Of a DNA stretch of 64,000 bases, positions 7,985 through 18,230 are shown piece by piece. The first letter of the stretch is position 1. Every line of letters starts with the position of its first letter. Origin of the DNA: Caldimonas tepidiphila (GTDB lineage: Bacteria > Pseudomonadota > Gammaproteobacteria > Burkholderiales > Burkholderiaceae_C). The stretch covers positions 1 through 64,000 of the forward strand of contig NZ_QXMG01000011.1 of NCBI RefSeq assembly GCF_003569765.1, in the 5' to 3' direction. Both the position numbers and the translations under genes were made by a program. The notes under the pieces were generated by a model. It was given only the letters and a program-made list of their open reading frames with translations. It did not search any database and was not told the DNA's origin.

Positions 7985-9142
7985 TCAGTAGATTGCGGCG
8001 CCGGCGCCGACGTTGACCGAGCTGTCCTTCAGCGTCTTGACGATGAACTTCACCTGCCCGGCGTCGAGATGGGCGTGCAAGGGCAGGGCGAGCGCGCGGT
8101 CGCCGATGCGCTCGGTGTCGGGGAGCTGGCCGCGGCGCGCGCCGAGCTGCTGGTAGTGGAACTGCTGGTGCAGCGGATGGCAGTAGGCGGCGGCCTCGAT
8201 GCCGCAGGATGCCAGGTCCTCCACCATCTGCTGGCGCGCGCTCGCGGTGAAGCGCTTGCCGAGGTGCACGACGTAGAGCATCCAGTGCACCTCGTCGACG
8301 TCCTCGGCGACGTAGGGCGGCTTGATACCCTCGAAGCTCTGCATCTCGTCGTGGTACCAGGCCTCGACCTGCTTGCGCCGCGCGAGCAGGGCGTCGATGC
8401 GGCCGAGCTGCGTCAGCCCGAGCGCGGCGGTGAGCTCGCTCATGCCGCCCTGCAGCGGCACGCGTGCGCCGACCGAGACCGAGCCGCGGTCCTCGGGCCG
8501 GCGCGAGCGCAGGTAGCGCAGCTCCGTCGCGAGCGCGTCGTTGTCGGTGACGAGCATGCCACCCTCGCCGCAGCACAGCGCCGAGGGCTGCGAGAAGTCG
8601 AACACCGCGACGTCGCCGAAGCTGCCGCAGGGCCTGCCCGCGTAGCGCGAGCCGATCGACTCGGTGCAGTCCTCGATCAGCGGCAGCTGGTAGGTGGCGG
8701 CGAGCCCGCGCAGCGCCTTCCAGGCCGCCGGGTGGCCGTTGGCGTTGCCCGCGAGGATCGCGCGGGTGTCGGTGGTGATGCGCGCCGCCGCCTTGGTCGG
8801 CGACAGCGTGCCGGACCAGTAGTCGATGTCGGCGAACACCGGCGTCGCGCCCGCCAGCGGGATCGCGTGCGCGACCTGGTGCCAGGAGTAGGCCGGCGCG
8901 ATCACCTCGTCCCAGGGCTGGATGCCGAGCGCGCGCAGCGCGAGCCAGGTGCCGATCGTGCCGCTCGCGACCGCCACCGCGTGCCCGCGGCCCACCCAGC
9001 GCGCGAACGCGTTCTCGAAGGCCTCGACCACCGGCCCTGCGGACAGGCGCGGCGCATGCAGCACCGCCTTCGCCGCATCGAGCTCGAGCGGGCTCAGGTC
9101 GGGGTCGGACAGGGCGATCCAGTCGGCATCGGCATGGCTCAT
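7985..9142 (-). CDS. DegT/DnrJ/EryC1/StrS-fold protein lacking the PLP lysine
   Basis: A 385-residue fold-type I aminotransferase relative of the DegT/StrS family. Family landmarks are present: ASGTIGTWLALRALGI near residue 59, VIAPAYSW near 80, the cofactor Asp158 in LIEDCTESIG, and CCGEGGMLVTD at 190-200. The catalytic Lys that forms the Schiff base with PLP normally lies five residues before GEGG; here that residue is Ser187 (FDFSQPSALCCGEGG, 181-195). No other Lys is close, so classical transamination looks impossible unless another residue substitutes; some DegT relatives are dehydratases or pseudo-enzymes. It is 19 bases after the DUF6129 gene and 24 bases before the SIR2-like gene in the nif run. 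Confidence 0.82.
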   Translation of the reverse strand: MSHADADWIALSDPDLSPLELDAAKAVLHAPRLSAGPVVEAFENAFARWVGRGHAVAVASGTIGTWLALRALGIQPWDEVIAPAYSWHQVAHAIPLAGATPVFADIDYWSGTLSPTKAAARITTDTRAILAGNANGHPAAWKALRGLAATYQLPLIEDCTESIGSRYAGRPCGSFGDVAVFDFSQPSALCCGEGGMLVTDNDALATELRYLRSRRPEDRGSVSVGARVPLQGGMSELTAALGLTQLGRIDALLARRKQVEAWYHDEMQSFEGIKPPYVAEDVDEVHWMLYVVHLGKRFTASARQQMVEDLASCGIEAAAYCHPLHQQFHYQQLGARRGQLPDTERIGDRALALPLHAHLDAGQVKFIVKTLKDSSVNVGAGAAIY

Positions 9143-9161
9143 GGCGGGCTCCGTGGCTTGT

Positions 9162-9422
9162 CTAGGCTTCGGTGAGGACGAGCGCGCCGGCGGCGGCGAG
9201 CTCGCGCGTGACGGTCCAGCAGTGGCCGTCGGTGGACATCAGGTAGATGCTGCGGCCGCCGGCCTGCGCGCTCGGTGTCTCGTCGCGCATGTCGAGCGCA
9301 TCGAGCACCAGCGTGCGCAGTGCCGGCAACTGCCGGCGCAGCCGGGTGGCGGCGGCATGCACGTCCGGCGCCGCGGCCAGCAGCGCGCGCGCCGCGTCGA
9401 ACTGCTCGGGGGTGAGGGCCAT
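9162..9422 (-). CDS. Small nif-linked protein (DUF6129-like)
   Basis: An 86-residue acidic protein starting MALTPEQFDAARALL. It contains the segment ALDMRDETP followed by a short strand pair (SIYLMSTDGHCW), which resembles the DUF6129 family that recurs in nif gene clusters. Function is unknown. It has no membrane segment or metal-binding cysteine motif (one Cys only). I chose ATG 9422 because a longer frame upstream would run through nifT in another frame. It starts 14 bases after the nifT stop and precedes the DegT-fold gene. Confidence 0.72.
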   Translation of the reverse strand: MALTPEQFDAARALLAAAPDVHAAATRLRRQLPALRTLVLDALDMRDETPSAQAGGRSIYLMSTDGHCWTVTRELAAAGALVLTEA

Positions 9423-9436
9423 CGTGCGGGCCTCCC

Positions 9437-9645
9437 TCAGCCGCCGGCGACGCGGCGCGCCTCGACGGTGATCGGCAGCGCCGTCGCGGCGTCCATCTCG
9501 GGCAGCGCGAGCTGCCAGCCGTTGGCGAGCGTGACGAGGCCGCCCCACATCTGCGGCCGCTCCATCGAGACGATCGGCTCCTCGAGATCCTTCTTCGGCA
9601 CGTAGGCCGACAGGGCGCCTTTGGAATCCTTGCGGATCATGACTT

Positions 9646-9649
<4 letters not shown>
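9437..9649 (-). CDS. nifT: NifT/FixU protein
   Basis: A 70-residue protein matching NifT/FixU: it starts MKVMIRKDSKG and contains LSAYVPKKDLEEPIV, WGGLVTLANGWQLALP and LPITVEARRV, all family hallmarks. NifT genes accompany nitrogenase genes, but the biochemical role is not established and mutants often have little phenotype. Its ATG overlaps the nifS stop by four bases (ATGA at 9646-9649), so the two are translationally coupled. The downstream neighbour is the DUF6129-like gene. Confidence 0.93.
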
Positions 9650-10836
<1,187 letters not shown>

Positions 10837-10851
10837 CGCGCTGCCTTCCCC

Positions 10852-11217
10852 TCAGGGCCAGAAGATCCGTTGCGGGTCGAGGCACAGCGTGTCGAGCAGC
10901 TCGGCGAGCTGCGCCGCCTCGTTGTGCCGCCGCCACTCGCTGCGCGCGTGGTCCCGCGCATGCAGACGCCAGCCGCCCTGCGGCAGCCGCTGCAGCCAGG
11001 CGACGTCGATCGGGCCGCCGGCGGGATCGACGTTGCGCGAGCAGCAGGGGCTCCTCACGCGCCAGCCGCTGCCCTCGCGCAGCACCTGCGGCTGCACGTA
11101 GCGGTAGCGCACCCGCTCGCGCAGCGCGCGCTGGATGCGCGCCTGCTCCAGGCTCGCCACCTTGCCGGCCGGCGGCAGCGGCATGCCGGGGGACTGGCGC
11201 ATCGCGGCCCCCCTCAT
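10852..11217 (-). CDS. DUF3024 family protein of the nif cluster
   Basis: About 121 residues, resembling the DUF3024 family through RYRYVQPQVLRE, SPCCSRNVDPAGGPIDVAWL and a C-terminal LCLDPQRIFW. The CCS pair could bind a metal, but nothing proves it. Function unknown; members recur in diazotroph nif clusters. The first ATG (11217) overlaps the nifZ stop by four bases (ATGA), supporting this start; an internal ATG follows five residues later. The nifS start lies 15 bases downstream of its stop. Confidence 0.75.
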   Translation of the reverse strand: MRGAAMRQSPGMPLPPAGKVASLEQARIQRALRERVRYRYVQPQVLREGSGWRVRSPCCSRNVDPAGGPIDVAWLQRLPQGGWRLHARDHARSEWRRHNEAAQLAELLDTLCLDPQRIFWP

Positions 11218-11489
11218 GCGGCGGCCGTCGCGCGCGGGAGTGCGCGCGGCGACGCGGGCGCGATCTCCTCCTCGAGGCAGCCGATCACGCGGCCGCCCTC
11301 GAACTCGACCAGGTAGACGGGCACCCCGGCCTCGGCGTGGTGGCCGACCTGCACGATCTCGCCGAGGCTGCCCGCGGGCGCGAGCAGCGCGTCGGCCGGC
11401 TGCTCGGGATAGCTGCCGTCGTTGGCCAGGTCGATCTGCGCGGCCACGCGCTGGCCCCAGCGGAAGCGGGGTTCACGGATGTCGATCAT
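11214..11489 (-). CDS. nifZ: NifZ family protein (second copy)
   Basis: A 91-residue protein with the NifZ pattern: FRWGQRVAAQIDLANDGSYP near the start, then GSLGEIVQVGHH and VYLVEFEGGRVIGCLEEEI. NifZ helps mature the MoFe protein, acting in formation of the second P-cluster. It follows a longer NifZ-type gene and overlaps it by 17 bases, and overlaps the DUF3024 gene by four bases, so translation is likely coupled through all three. The two NifZ-type proteins share the NDG(S/T)(Y/F) signature but differ strongly elsewhere, so they may not be interchangeable. Confidence 0.85.
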   Translation of the reverse strand: MIDIREPRFRWGQRVAAQIDLANDGSYPEQPADALLAPAGSLGEIVQVGHHAEAGVPVYLVEFEGGRVIGCLEEEIAPASPRALPRATAAA

Positions 11490-11838
11490 GGCGCTCTGCT
11501 CCCGTGAGGGTCCTCAGCCGCGCGAGCTTCTCGGGGCCGAGCCGCGCGAGGATGTCCTCGGGCAGGTGGTCGAGCGTCATCAGCTCCTTGGCGCGCATGC
11601 CGACCCGGTAGCCGTGCTCGACGAACTCGACGGCGAAGATGTAGTACTGCTGCAGGAAGGTGCCGATCGAGGTGACGTAGCCGATGTCGCCCTTGCCGAC
11701 CAGCACCTCGCCGATGTCGCGGCCCCGGAAGGTGCCGTCGTTGCGGACCGTCGTGCGGCTCACCACGCGCTCGCCGATGCGAAAGCGCGGCGGCCCGCCG
11801 AGCTCGATCACGTCCTCGTCGCGCCGGATGTCAGCCAT
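11473..11838 (-). CDS. nifZ: NifZ family protein (first, longer copy)
   Basis: A protein of 121 residues from ATG 11838 (MADIRRDEDVIELGG). It carries the NifZ-like segments FRIGERVVSRTTVRNDGTF, GKGDIGYV and YYIFAVEFVEHGYRVGMRAKEL. An in-frame start at 11859 would add seven residues but lacks support. Genes of this type are usually annotated as nitrogen-fixation protein NifZ. It lies 80 bases after the iscA-type gene and overlaps the second nifZ by 17 bases. Tandem nifZ genes of different length recur in proteobacterial nif clusters. Confidence 0.82.
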   Translation of the reverse strand: MADIRRDEDVIELGGPPRFRIGERVVSRTTVRNDGTFRGRDIGEVLVGKGDIGYVTSIGTFLQQYYIFAVEFVEHGYRVGMRAKELMTLDHLPEDILARLGPEKLARLRTLTGAERHDRHP

Positions 11839-11918
11839 GGCTTGCTCCCTGGGGATCACGCGTGTCCCGGTCGTGCGGGGCGGGATTCATCGCCGCTTCC
11901 TCCTCGTCCGCACGGCGC

Positions 11919-12317
11919 TCAGGACGCGAGCGTCGCGGCCGGCCGGATCGACGCGATGTCGATCTTCGCCAAGCCGGGCGGCGCGGAGGACGCGCCGCTC
12001 GAGCCGCAGGCGCAGGCGCCGGCGTTCGGGTTGAGGAAGCTCAGGCCGGCGGAGGTGGCGGTCTCGGCGAAGTCGATCGTGACGCCCTCGAGCAGCAGGC
12101 GGCTGTCGGCCGGCAGGAAGATGCGCAGGCCCTCGTGCACCAGCGTCTCGTCGCCGGCGCGCGGTCCGGCCTCGACGCTGAGCTCCGACGTGTAGCCCGA
12201 GCAGCCGCCTGCGGCCACCGTCAGGCGCAGGCCCGCGCCCTCGGGCAGGCCCGAGAAGCGCACGAAGCGGCGCATGAACCTGTCCGCCGCGGGGGTGATG
12301 GTGAGGTTCGGCAGCAT
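11919..12317 (-). CDS. Nif-type IscA/HesB Fe-S assembly protein
   Basis: A 132-residue A-type Fe-S carrier. It begins MLPNLTITPAADRFMRRFV, has the first conserved Cys in AAGGCSGYTSEL and the paired Cys in NAGACACGSS, matching the C-x(n)-C-G-C pattern loosely: the end reads C-A-C-G, so the two ligands are one residue apart as usual. The extended C-terminal tail (about 30 residues after the cysteines) is typical of the nif-linked HesB/IscA branch. It probably carries Fe-S clusters between NifS-based assembly and nitrogenase. It begins 6 bases after the ferredoxin stop, so the genes are in one operon. Confidence 0.88.
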   Translation of the reverse strand: MLPNLTITPAADRFMRRFVRFSGLPEGAGLRLTVAAGGCSGYTSELSVEAGPRAGDETLVHEGLRIFLPADSRLLLEGVTIDFAETATSAGLSFLNPNAGACACGSSGASSAPPGLAKIDIASIRPAATLAS

Positions 12318-12323
12318 GGCGCC

Positions 12324-12518
12324 TCAGACCTTGACGATGCAGCCGTCCACCGGGCAGACCGCGACGCACTGCGGGTCGTCGTAGTGGCCCTCGCACTCCG
12401 TGCACTTGGCCGGATTGATGAGGAAGGTGCCGCCCTTCTCGCGGATGGCGTCGTTCGGGCACTCGGGCTCGCAGGCGGAGCAGCCGGAGCAGGTGGAGGC
12501 GATGATCTTGAGGGCCAT
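12324..12518 (-). CDS. fdxN: 2[4Fe-4S] ferredoxin, FdxN type
   Basis: A 64-residue bacterial ferredoxin with two Cys clusters: [11 protein letters not shown], giving C-x2-C-x2-C-x3-C, and [17 protein letters not shown], with C-x2-C-x8-C-x3-C. The eight-residue spacer in the second cluster is typical of the nif/FdxN (Alvin-type) ferredoxins. It is expected to supply electrons for NifB or FeMo-cofactor assembly, because fdxN regularly follows nifB, as it does here with 84 bases between. A purine-rich ribosome binding site (GGAGAA) precedes the ATG. Confidence 0.93.
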   Translation of the reverse strand: MALKIIASTCSGCSACEPECPNDAIREKGGTFLINPAKCTECEGHYDDPQCVAVCPVDGCIVKV

Positions 12519-12602
12519 TTCGGTTCTCCTTTCGGGTCGTGGGGCTTGCGTGGGGCGGGTGGTGACGTTCCGCTTTCTGCGCGCGGCTTCCGGGCCGCGG
12601 CT

Positions 12603-14171
12603 TCAGGCCGCGGCGGCGGACGTGAAGGCGCCCTGGCGGATCGCGGCGTCGCCGCGGTCCCGGTGCCCGGTGTCGCCGCGCGCGACGCGCTCGCGGTAGC
12701 CGGCGAACCAGTCGAGGGCCGCGCGCTCGATGAACTCGTGCGCGTAGGCATCCACCGGCTCGATGCCGGCGGCCTCGAGCTCGTCCTTCGGGCAGGCGCC
12801 GATCTTGGCGACGAGCACCGCGTGGCAGTCGTTGATCGCTCGCACGATCGAGGGCAGCTGCCCGTCCTCGCCGTAACCGCCCTGGCAGTACTGGTCGACG
12901 CGGCGGTGGCCGACGAAGACGGCGGCGATGGCCGTGACCTCGTAGATCTGGAACTCGCGGACGTGGCCGAAGTGCTCGTTGACGCGGCCGCCGCCCTTGG
13001 TGGCGACGGCGACGAGGACCTTCATGCCGTCGTCGGCTGCGGCCTTGGCGACCGCGGCCTGCCGGGCGGCGACCTGCGCCTGGCGCTCGGCCTCGACCTT
13101 CTCCTGGTACTCGCGGCGGCGGTCGAGGTCGTAGACGACTTCCAGCGCCTCGATGCGGTCGAGCGTGAACTCGTCGCTGCGGTCCTCGCCGAGCAGGCCG
13201 ACCGCGTCGGCGCGGCACTGGCGGCAGTGGCGCATGAGGTTCGCGCCGCCGGCGCAGGCGTCCTGCACCGCCTTGAGCTCCTGGGCGGTCGGGCCGCGCT
13301 GGCCGGTCAGGCCGAAGTAGGTGCCGTGCTCGGCCTCCGAGATCAGCGGCATGATGTTGTGCAGGAAGGCGCCGCGCTTCTTGACCTCGCGGTTGACTTC
13401 CAGGAGGTGCGCGTCGTTGATGCCGGGGATCAGCACCGAGTTGATCTTGGTGAGCACGCCGCGCGCGCTGAGCATCTCCAGGCCCTTCATCTGCTGCTCG
13501 TGCAGGATGCGGGCGGCCTCGATGCCGGTGACGCGGCGGTGGTTCCAGAAGATCCACGGATAGATCCTCGCGCCGATCTCCGGGTCGACCATGTTGATCG
13601 TGATCGTGACGTGGTCGATGTTGTACCGGCAGATCTCGTCCACCATCTCCGGCAGCGCCAGGCCGTTGGTCGAGACGCACAGCTTGATGTCGGGCGCCTT
13701 CTGCTGCAGCAGCCGGAAGGTCTCGAAGGTCTTCCTCGGGTTGGCCAGCGCGTCGCCGGGGCCGGCGATGCCGAGCACCGTCATCTGCGGGATCTCGCTC
13801 GCGACCGCGAGCACCTTCTTCACCGCCTGCTCGGGCGTGAGCTTCTGCGACACGACGCCCGGGCGCGACTCGTTCGAGCAGTCGTACTTGCGGTTGCAGT
13901 AGTTGCACTGGATGTTGCAGGCCGGCGCGACCGCGACATGCATGCGGGCGTAGTGGTGGTGCGCCTCCTCGGAATAGCAGGGGTGGTCCTTGATCTTTTC
14001 CCAGATCTCGGGCGGCATGTCGTCGGGGCCGGCGGAGGAGCCGCAGCTCGAGCTGCCCGCATCGCCCGCGGTGGAGCAGCCCGACGCGGCCGGCGCGTCG
14101 AGCGCGGCGCCCAGGGGCCTGATCTGGCCGAGGGAGATGTAGGCGGTGGACGGGGAACTCGTGGGCTGCAT
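12603..14171 (-). CDS. nifB: NifB, FeMo-cofactor precursor synthase
   Basis: A 522-residue radical-SAM enzyme that makes NifB-co, the 8Fe core of FeMo-cofactor. The radical-SAM motif CNIQCNYC gives Cys85, Cys89 and Cys92, preceded by MHVAVAPA and followed by NRKYDC. The motif [14 protein letters not shown] is typical of NifB. From about residue 385 a NifX/NafY-like domain begins ([20 protein letters not shown]), as in most proteobacterial NifB. It heads the leftward nif run. A sigma-54 promoter at 14219-14233, an IHF site and a NifA site lie directly upstream, so expression should depend on NifA and sigma-54. Confidence 0.96.
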   Translation of the reverse strand: MQPTSSPSTAYISLGQIRPLGAALDAPAASGCSTAGDAGSSSCGSSAGPDDMPPEIWEKIKDHPCYSEEAHHHYARMHVAVAPACNIQCNYCNRKYDCSNESRPGVVSQKLTPEQAVKKVLAVASEIPQMTVLGIAGPGDALANPRKTFETFRLLQQKAPDIKLCVSTNGLALPEMVDEICRYNIDHVTITINMVDPEIGARIYPWIFWNHRRVTGIEAARILHEQQMKGLEMLSARGVLTKINSVLIPGINDAHLLEVNREVKKRGAFLHNIMPLISEAEHGTYFGLTGQRGPTAQELKAVQDACAGGANLMRHCRQCRADAVGLLGEDRSDEFTLDRIEALEVVYDLDRRREYQEKVEAERQAQVAARQAAVAKAAADDGMKVLVAVATKGGGRVNEHFGHVREFQIYEVTAIAAVFVGHRRVDQYCQGGYGEDGQLPSIVRAINDCHAVLVAKIGACPKDELEAAGIEPVDAYAHEFIERAALDWFAGYRERVARGDTGHRDRGDAAIRQGAFTSAAAA

Positions 14172-14218
14172 GATCTACCTTTCCGGGAGGGCGCTGGGCC
14201 GTCGCTGCATGGCGGAAA

Positions 14219-14233
14219 GCCAGATCTGTGCCA
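14219..14233 (-). promoter_or_regulatory. Sigma-54 (-24/-12) promoter of nifB
   Basis: On the minus strand the sequence reads TGGCAC-AGATC-TGGC. The -24 element is perfect and the -12 element keeps the essential GC (TGGC against TTGC). Spacing is the required five bases. The predicted start is near 14208, leaving a leader of about 37 bases before the nifB ATG at 14171. Confidence 0.82.
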
Positions 14234-14250
14234 AATGGAAAAATCAATGA

Positions 14251-14263
14251 AATCAATGACTTG
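14251..14263 (+). promoter_or_regulatory. IHF binding site
   Basis: AATCAATGACTTG matches the IHF consensus WATCAANNNNTTR at every fixed position. It lies in a short AT-rich tract of an otherwise GC-rich gap, between the NifA site and the nifB promoter, where DNA bending would bring NifA to sigma-54 polymerase. Confidence 0.7.
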
Positions 14264-14315
14264 GCGTGGGGGCCCGGTGCGTGGCCGAAGGGGCGGCGAC
14301 AAACGCGCCGCGGCG

Positions 14316-14331
14316 TGTCGGGCTTGCGACA
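14316..14331. promoter_or_regulatory. NifA upstream activator sequence (UAS)
   Basis: TGT-CGGGCTTGCG-ACA is an exact TGT-N10-ACA NifA site. Its centre is about 85 bases upstream of the predicted nifQ start and about 115 bases upstream of the predicted nifB start, both within the usual range, so one site may serve both divergent promoters. Confidence 0.8.
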
Positions 14332-14382
14332 AACCCCACAGCGGCGATCGGCACCTCGTGGCGCTCACGGTGTGAGCCTCCG

Positions 14383-14397
14383 TGGCACGTGCCTTGC
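14383..14397 (+). promoter_or_regulatory. Sigma-54 (-24/-12) promoter of nifQ
   Basis: TGGCAC-GTGCC-TTGC is a perfect match to the sigma-54 consensus on the plus strand. The predicted start is near 14408, about 25 bases before the nifQ ATG at 14433, with a CAGGAG ribosome binding site at 14421-14426. Confidence 0.9.
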
Positions 14398-14432
14398 GTC
14401 GAGGTCCTGCCGGTTCCCTCCAGGAGTAGCGC

Positions 14433-15092
14433 ATGCCGGCCCATCCCGACCTCGCCCTGCACGAAAGACTGCTGCGTTGCGCGCGCGAGCCCCGTGAGGC
14501 CGCGACGCTGGCACTGGCCGGCGTGATGACGCTGGCGGCGACGCGGCCGAGCGGCTACCGCAGCCCGATCGTCGGGCTCTCCCCCGGGGACTGGGCGGCG
14601 CTGGAGGCGCGGTTCTTTCCGGGCGCCGGGCTGGCGCTGCTGCCTCGGGACGAGGCGCCGCGCGGCGAGTTCGACGAGTTCGACGATCTGGTGCGGCTGC
14701 TGGCGGAGCACGCAGCGCCGCAGGCCCGGGATGCCTCGACGGCGCGCTGGCTCGCGCATGCGATCGCGACCGCCTGCACTGCGGCGAACCACCTCTGGCA
14801 GGACCTGGGTTTGCCGGGGCGCGGTGTCCTCAACCAGCTGATGCAGGAGCACTTCCCCGCGCTGCGCCGCCGCAACGGCGCGGACATGAAGTGGAAGAAG
14901 TTCTTCTACCGCTGCCTGTGCGAACAGGCGGAGGTGCTGATCTGCAAGGCGCCGAGCTGCTCCGCCTGCAGCGACCGGGCGCTGTGTTTCGGTGCGGAAT
15001 CGGGCAGGGTGCTGCTGCCGCCGGCCATCGAGTCGGTTTCCGGGGCGCAACCTCCCCTGGCAGGAGGAGCAGGCGTCCGGGGCGTCCGCTGA
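14433..15092 (+). CDS. nifQ: NifQ, molybdenum donor for FeMo-cofactor
   Basis: A 219-residue protein. The diagnostic NifQ motif C-x4-C-x2-C-x5-C is exact: Cys171, Cys176, Cys179 and Cys185 (CKAPSCSACSDRALC). The region before it (GADMKWKKFFYRCLCE) is also conserved. NifQ carries a Mo-Fe-S cluster and delivers molybdenum to NifEN/NifH for FeMo-cofactor synthesis. The last 30 residues after the motif are Gly/Ala/Pro-rich and probably not conserved. It is the only gene on the plus side of the shared nifB-nifQ control region, and no gene follows it closely. Confidence 0.93.
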   Translation: MPAHPDLALHERLLRCAREPREAATLALAGVMTLAATRPSGYRSPIVGLSPGDWAALEARFFPGAGLALLPRDEAPRGEFDEFDDLVRLLAEHAAPQARDASTARWLAHAIATACTAANHLWQDLGLPGRGVLNQLMQEHFPALRRRNGADMKWKKFFYRCLCEQAEVLICKAPSCSACSDRALCFGAESGRVLLPPAIESVSGAQPPLAGGAGVRGVR

Positions 15093-15480
15093 GCAGCGGC
15101 CGCGGCCGCACGGGAAGACGGGGTTCGCGGCGGGAAAATCGCGCGGCAGGCTTTGCACGCTCCGGCTCGTCCGAGCGCTCGGGCGGCGCCCGCCCGCGAG
15201 CGGCGGGATCGTTTCCTGCATCCCCACGCCGTGCCGCACCGGCGGCAGGCACGTGAATCTCGCGCCGTTTCAAGGACTTGCGTTTCGCACTCGGGCAGTC
15301 GCCCCGGAGGACCGCAACTCCGGGGGGGACTGGGGGCGGAACGGGTTCGCTTGTTGCTTTGCCCTGCGTCAGATTCGAGTAAGTCTCCTGGCAGGTCGCC
15401 TTCCGGGGAGTGACACCGGAAATCCACGGACTGCCGACCCATCGACCTTCTTGCGCCTTCCTTCGGGAATGGGAGCTGAC
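15093..15480. other. 388-base gap between nifQ and a small membrane protein gene
   Basis: I see no convincing gene here. The gap contains GC-rich inverted repeats: 15176-15202 (imperfect, could end nifQ transcription) and a perfect 8-bp stem at 15302-15309 / 15318-15325. Neither is followed by a run of T. I found no sigma-54 element with both conserved dinucleotides and no TGT-N10-ACA site. Confidence 0.5.
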
Positions 15481-15747
15481 ATGAGCGACGCTGCTGCCTT
15501 CATGCTGACCGCCTTCTGCATGGCGGTCCTGTTCGGGGTCTGGCACTTCCTGTTCGAGCGCATCCCGCTGGAGTCGCTGGGCCGAGAGCGGGTGCAACGG
15601 GTGCTCGAGCAGGTCTCGCCGGCGCGACGCGAGCGCATCCTGTCGCGCGGCTGGACCACGCGCGACGAGTGGATGACGATCAACATCCGCCGGTGCTGGC
15701 GGGAGGGGGCGGGCACCGCGGCCTCGGCGGACAGGGACGAGGCCTGA
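15481..15747 (+). CDS. Unrecognised 88-residue single-span membrane protein
   Basis: I do not recognise the family. From ATG 15481, supported by the GGGAG ribosome binding site at 15473-15477, the product has one hydrophobic N-terminal stretch (about residues 5-24, AFMLTAFCMAVLFGVWHFLF). An Arg-rich amphipathic region follows (RERVQRVLEQVSPARRERIL), then a WTTRDEWMTINIRRCW segment. It looks like a small inner-membrane protein with a basic cytoplasmic tail. It lies between nifQ and the convergent nifA, so a link to nitrogen fixation is possible but unproven. Confidence 0.6.
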   Translation: MSDAAAFMLTAFCMAVLFGVWHFLFERIPLESLGRERVQRVLEQVSPARRERILSRGWTTRDEWMTINIRRCWREGAGTAASADRDEA

Positions 15748-15774
15748 AGCTCCGGTGACTGAAACGACGGACCC

Positions 15775-15796
15775 CCCGGGCGCAGAGGCGCCCGGG
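15775..15796. terminator. GC-rich hairpin between convergent genes
   Basis: CCCGGGCGC-AGAG-GCGCCCGGG is a perfect 9-bp stem with a 4-base loop, 28 bases after the 88-residue protein gene and downstream of nifA on the other strand. It has no T run on either side, so it may act as a weak bidirectional terminator or only protect 3' ends. Confidence 0.4.
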
Positions 15797-16008
15797 ACCC
15801 GAGCCGGGCCTCGTGCGCAAGCGAGTCGGGGGCGGCAGGCTGGCTTGCGCGGGTAGGAGCGCGTGCCCCGCCTTCCCTCCGGGAGGGCCGGCCCACTTGC
15901 AGGTTCGCGATGATCGCCTCGCGGCCGGGCCGCGTCGTGCAGGACCCGGCCCCACGGGAGAGCAGCTTGCGGCGCCGCTTCACGCAGCGAGGCGCGCAAG
16001 AGGACTGC

Positions 16009-17778
<1,770 letters not shown>

Positions 17779-17794
17779 TTGCAATAAGCGTTCC

Positions 17795-17820
17795 AAAAAT
17801 CCTGCCCCAGCTCGGGGCAG
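17795..17820 (-). terminator. Intrinsic terminator after fmdB, close to the nifA start
   Basis: Read leftward, CTGCCCC-GAGCT-GGGGCAG forms a perfect 7-bp stem followed by GATTTTT. It fits a terminator for the fmdB-type gene. The T run ends only 16 bases before the nifA ATG, so it could also act in the nifA leader. Confidence 0.72.
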
Positions 17821-17895
17821 GGACGGCGCACCGGGGGCGGCGAGGGCTGTCGCGTTTGGCGGGAAGCGGACAGAGCCCGGGGCAGGGCACCCGCC

Positions 17896-18126
17896 TCAGC
17901 GCCGCGGGCGCTCGGACGGCGCGTAATGGCTGAAATGCCCCTCGCGCGCGGCCTGCTGCCGCGCGCGCGCGATGATCCCGGGACTTTGCATCTGTGGCGC
18001 GGGCAGCGACACTTGGCGCTCGAGCTGCGCGCTGCCGCATTGCGGGCAGACCGCGACGGTGGAGGCCCTCACCAGCAGTTCGAAGGCGGCGTTGCAGGCA
18101 GTGCAGCGGTAGTCGTAGAGGGGCAT
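17896..18126 (-). CDS. FmdB-family zinc ribbon protein
   Basis: A 76-residue protein beginning MPLYDYRCTACNAAFELL, the characteristic FmdB start. It has two Cys pairs (C-x2-C at CTAC and CPQC) that should bind one zinc. The C-terminal half is basic and probably disordered. FmdB proteins are named as putative regulators, but their role is unclear. The gene runs toward nifA and is closed by a terminator-like hairpin at 17795-17820. In Burkholderiales this gene often precedes aspS, which is not seen here. Confidence 0.88.
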   Translation of the reverse strand: MPLYDYRCTACNAAFELLVRASTVAVCPQCGSAQLERQVSLPAPQMQSPGIIARARQQAAREGHFSHYAPSERPRR

Positions 18127-18230
18127 GCGGTTTCCTTCGTCGGCTTCGCGACAACAGCGGCGCGATGCGGGAGCCGCTTGCAAGCCGAGGGCCAGCACGG
18201 GAGGGAGACCATGCAAGAAGGACAGAAAGC

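Noticed and set aside
15389-15405. TGGCAG...CTTC as a sigma-54 promoter before the 88-residue membrane protein gene
   Set aside because: The -12 element lacks the essential GC, and no NifA site is present in this gap.
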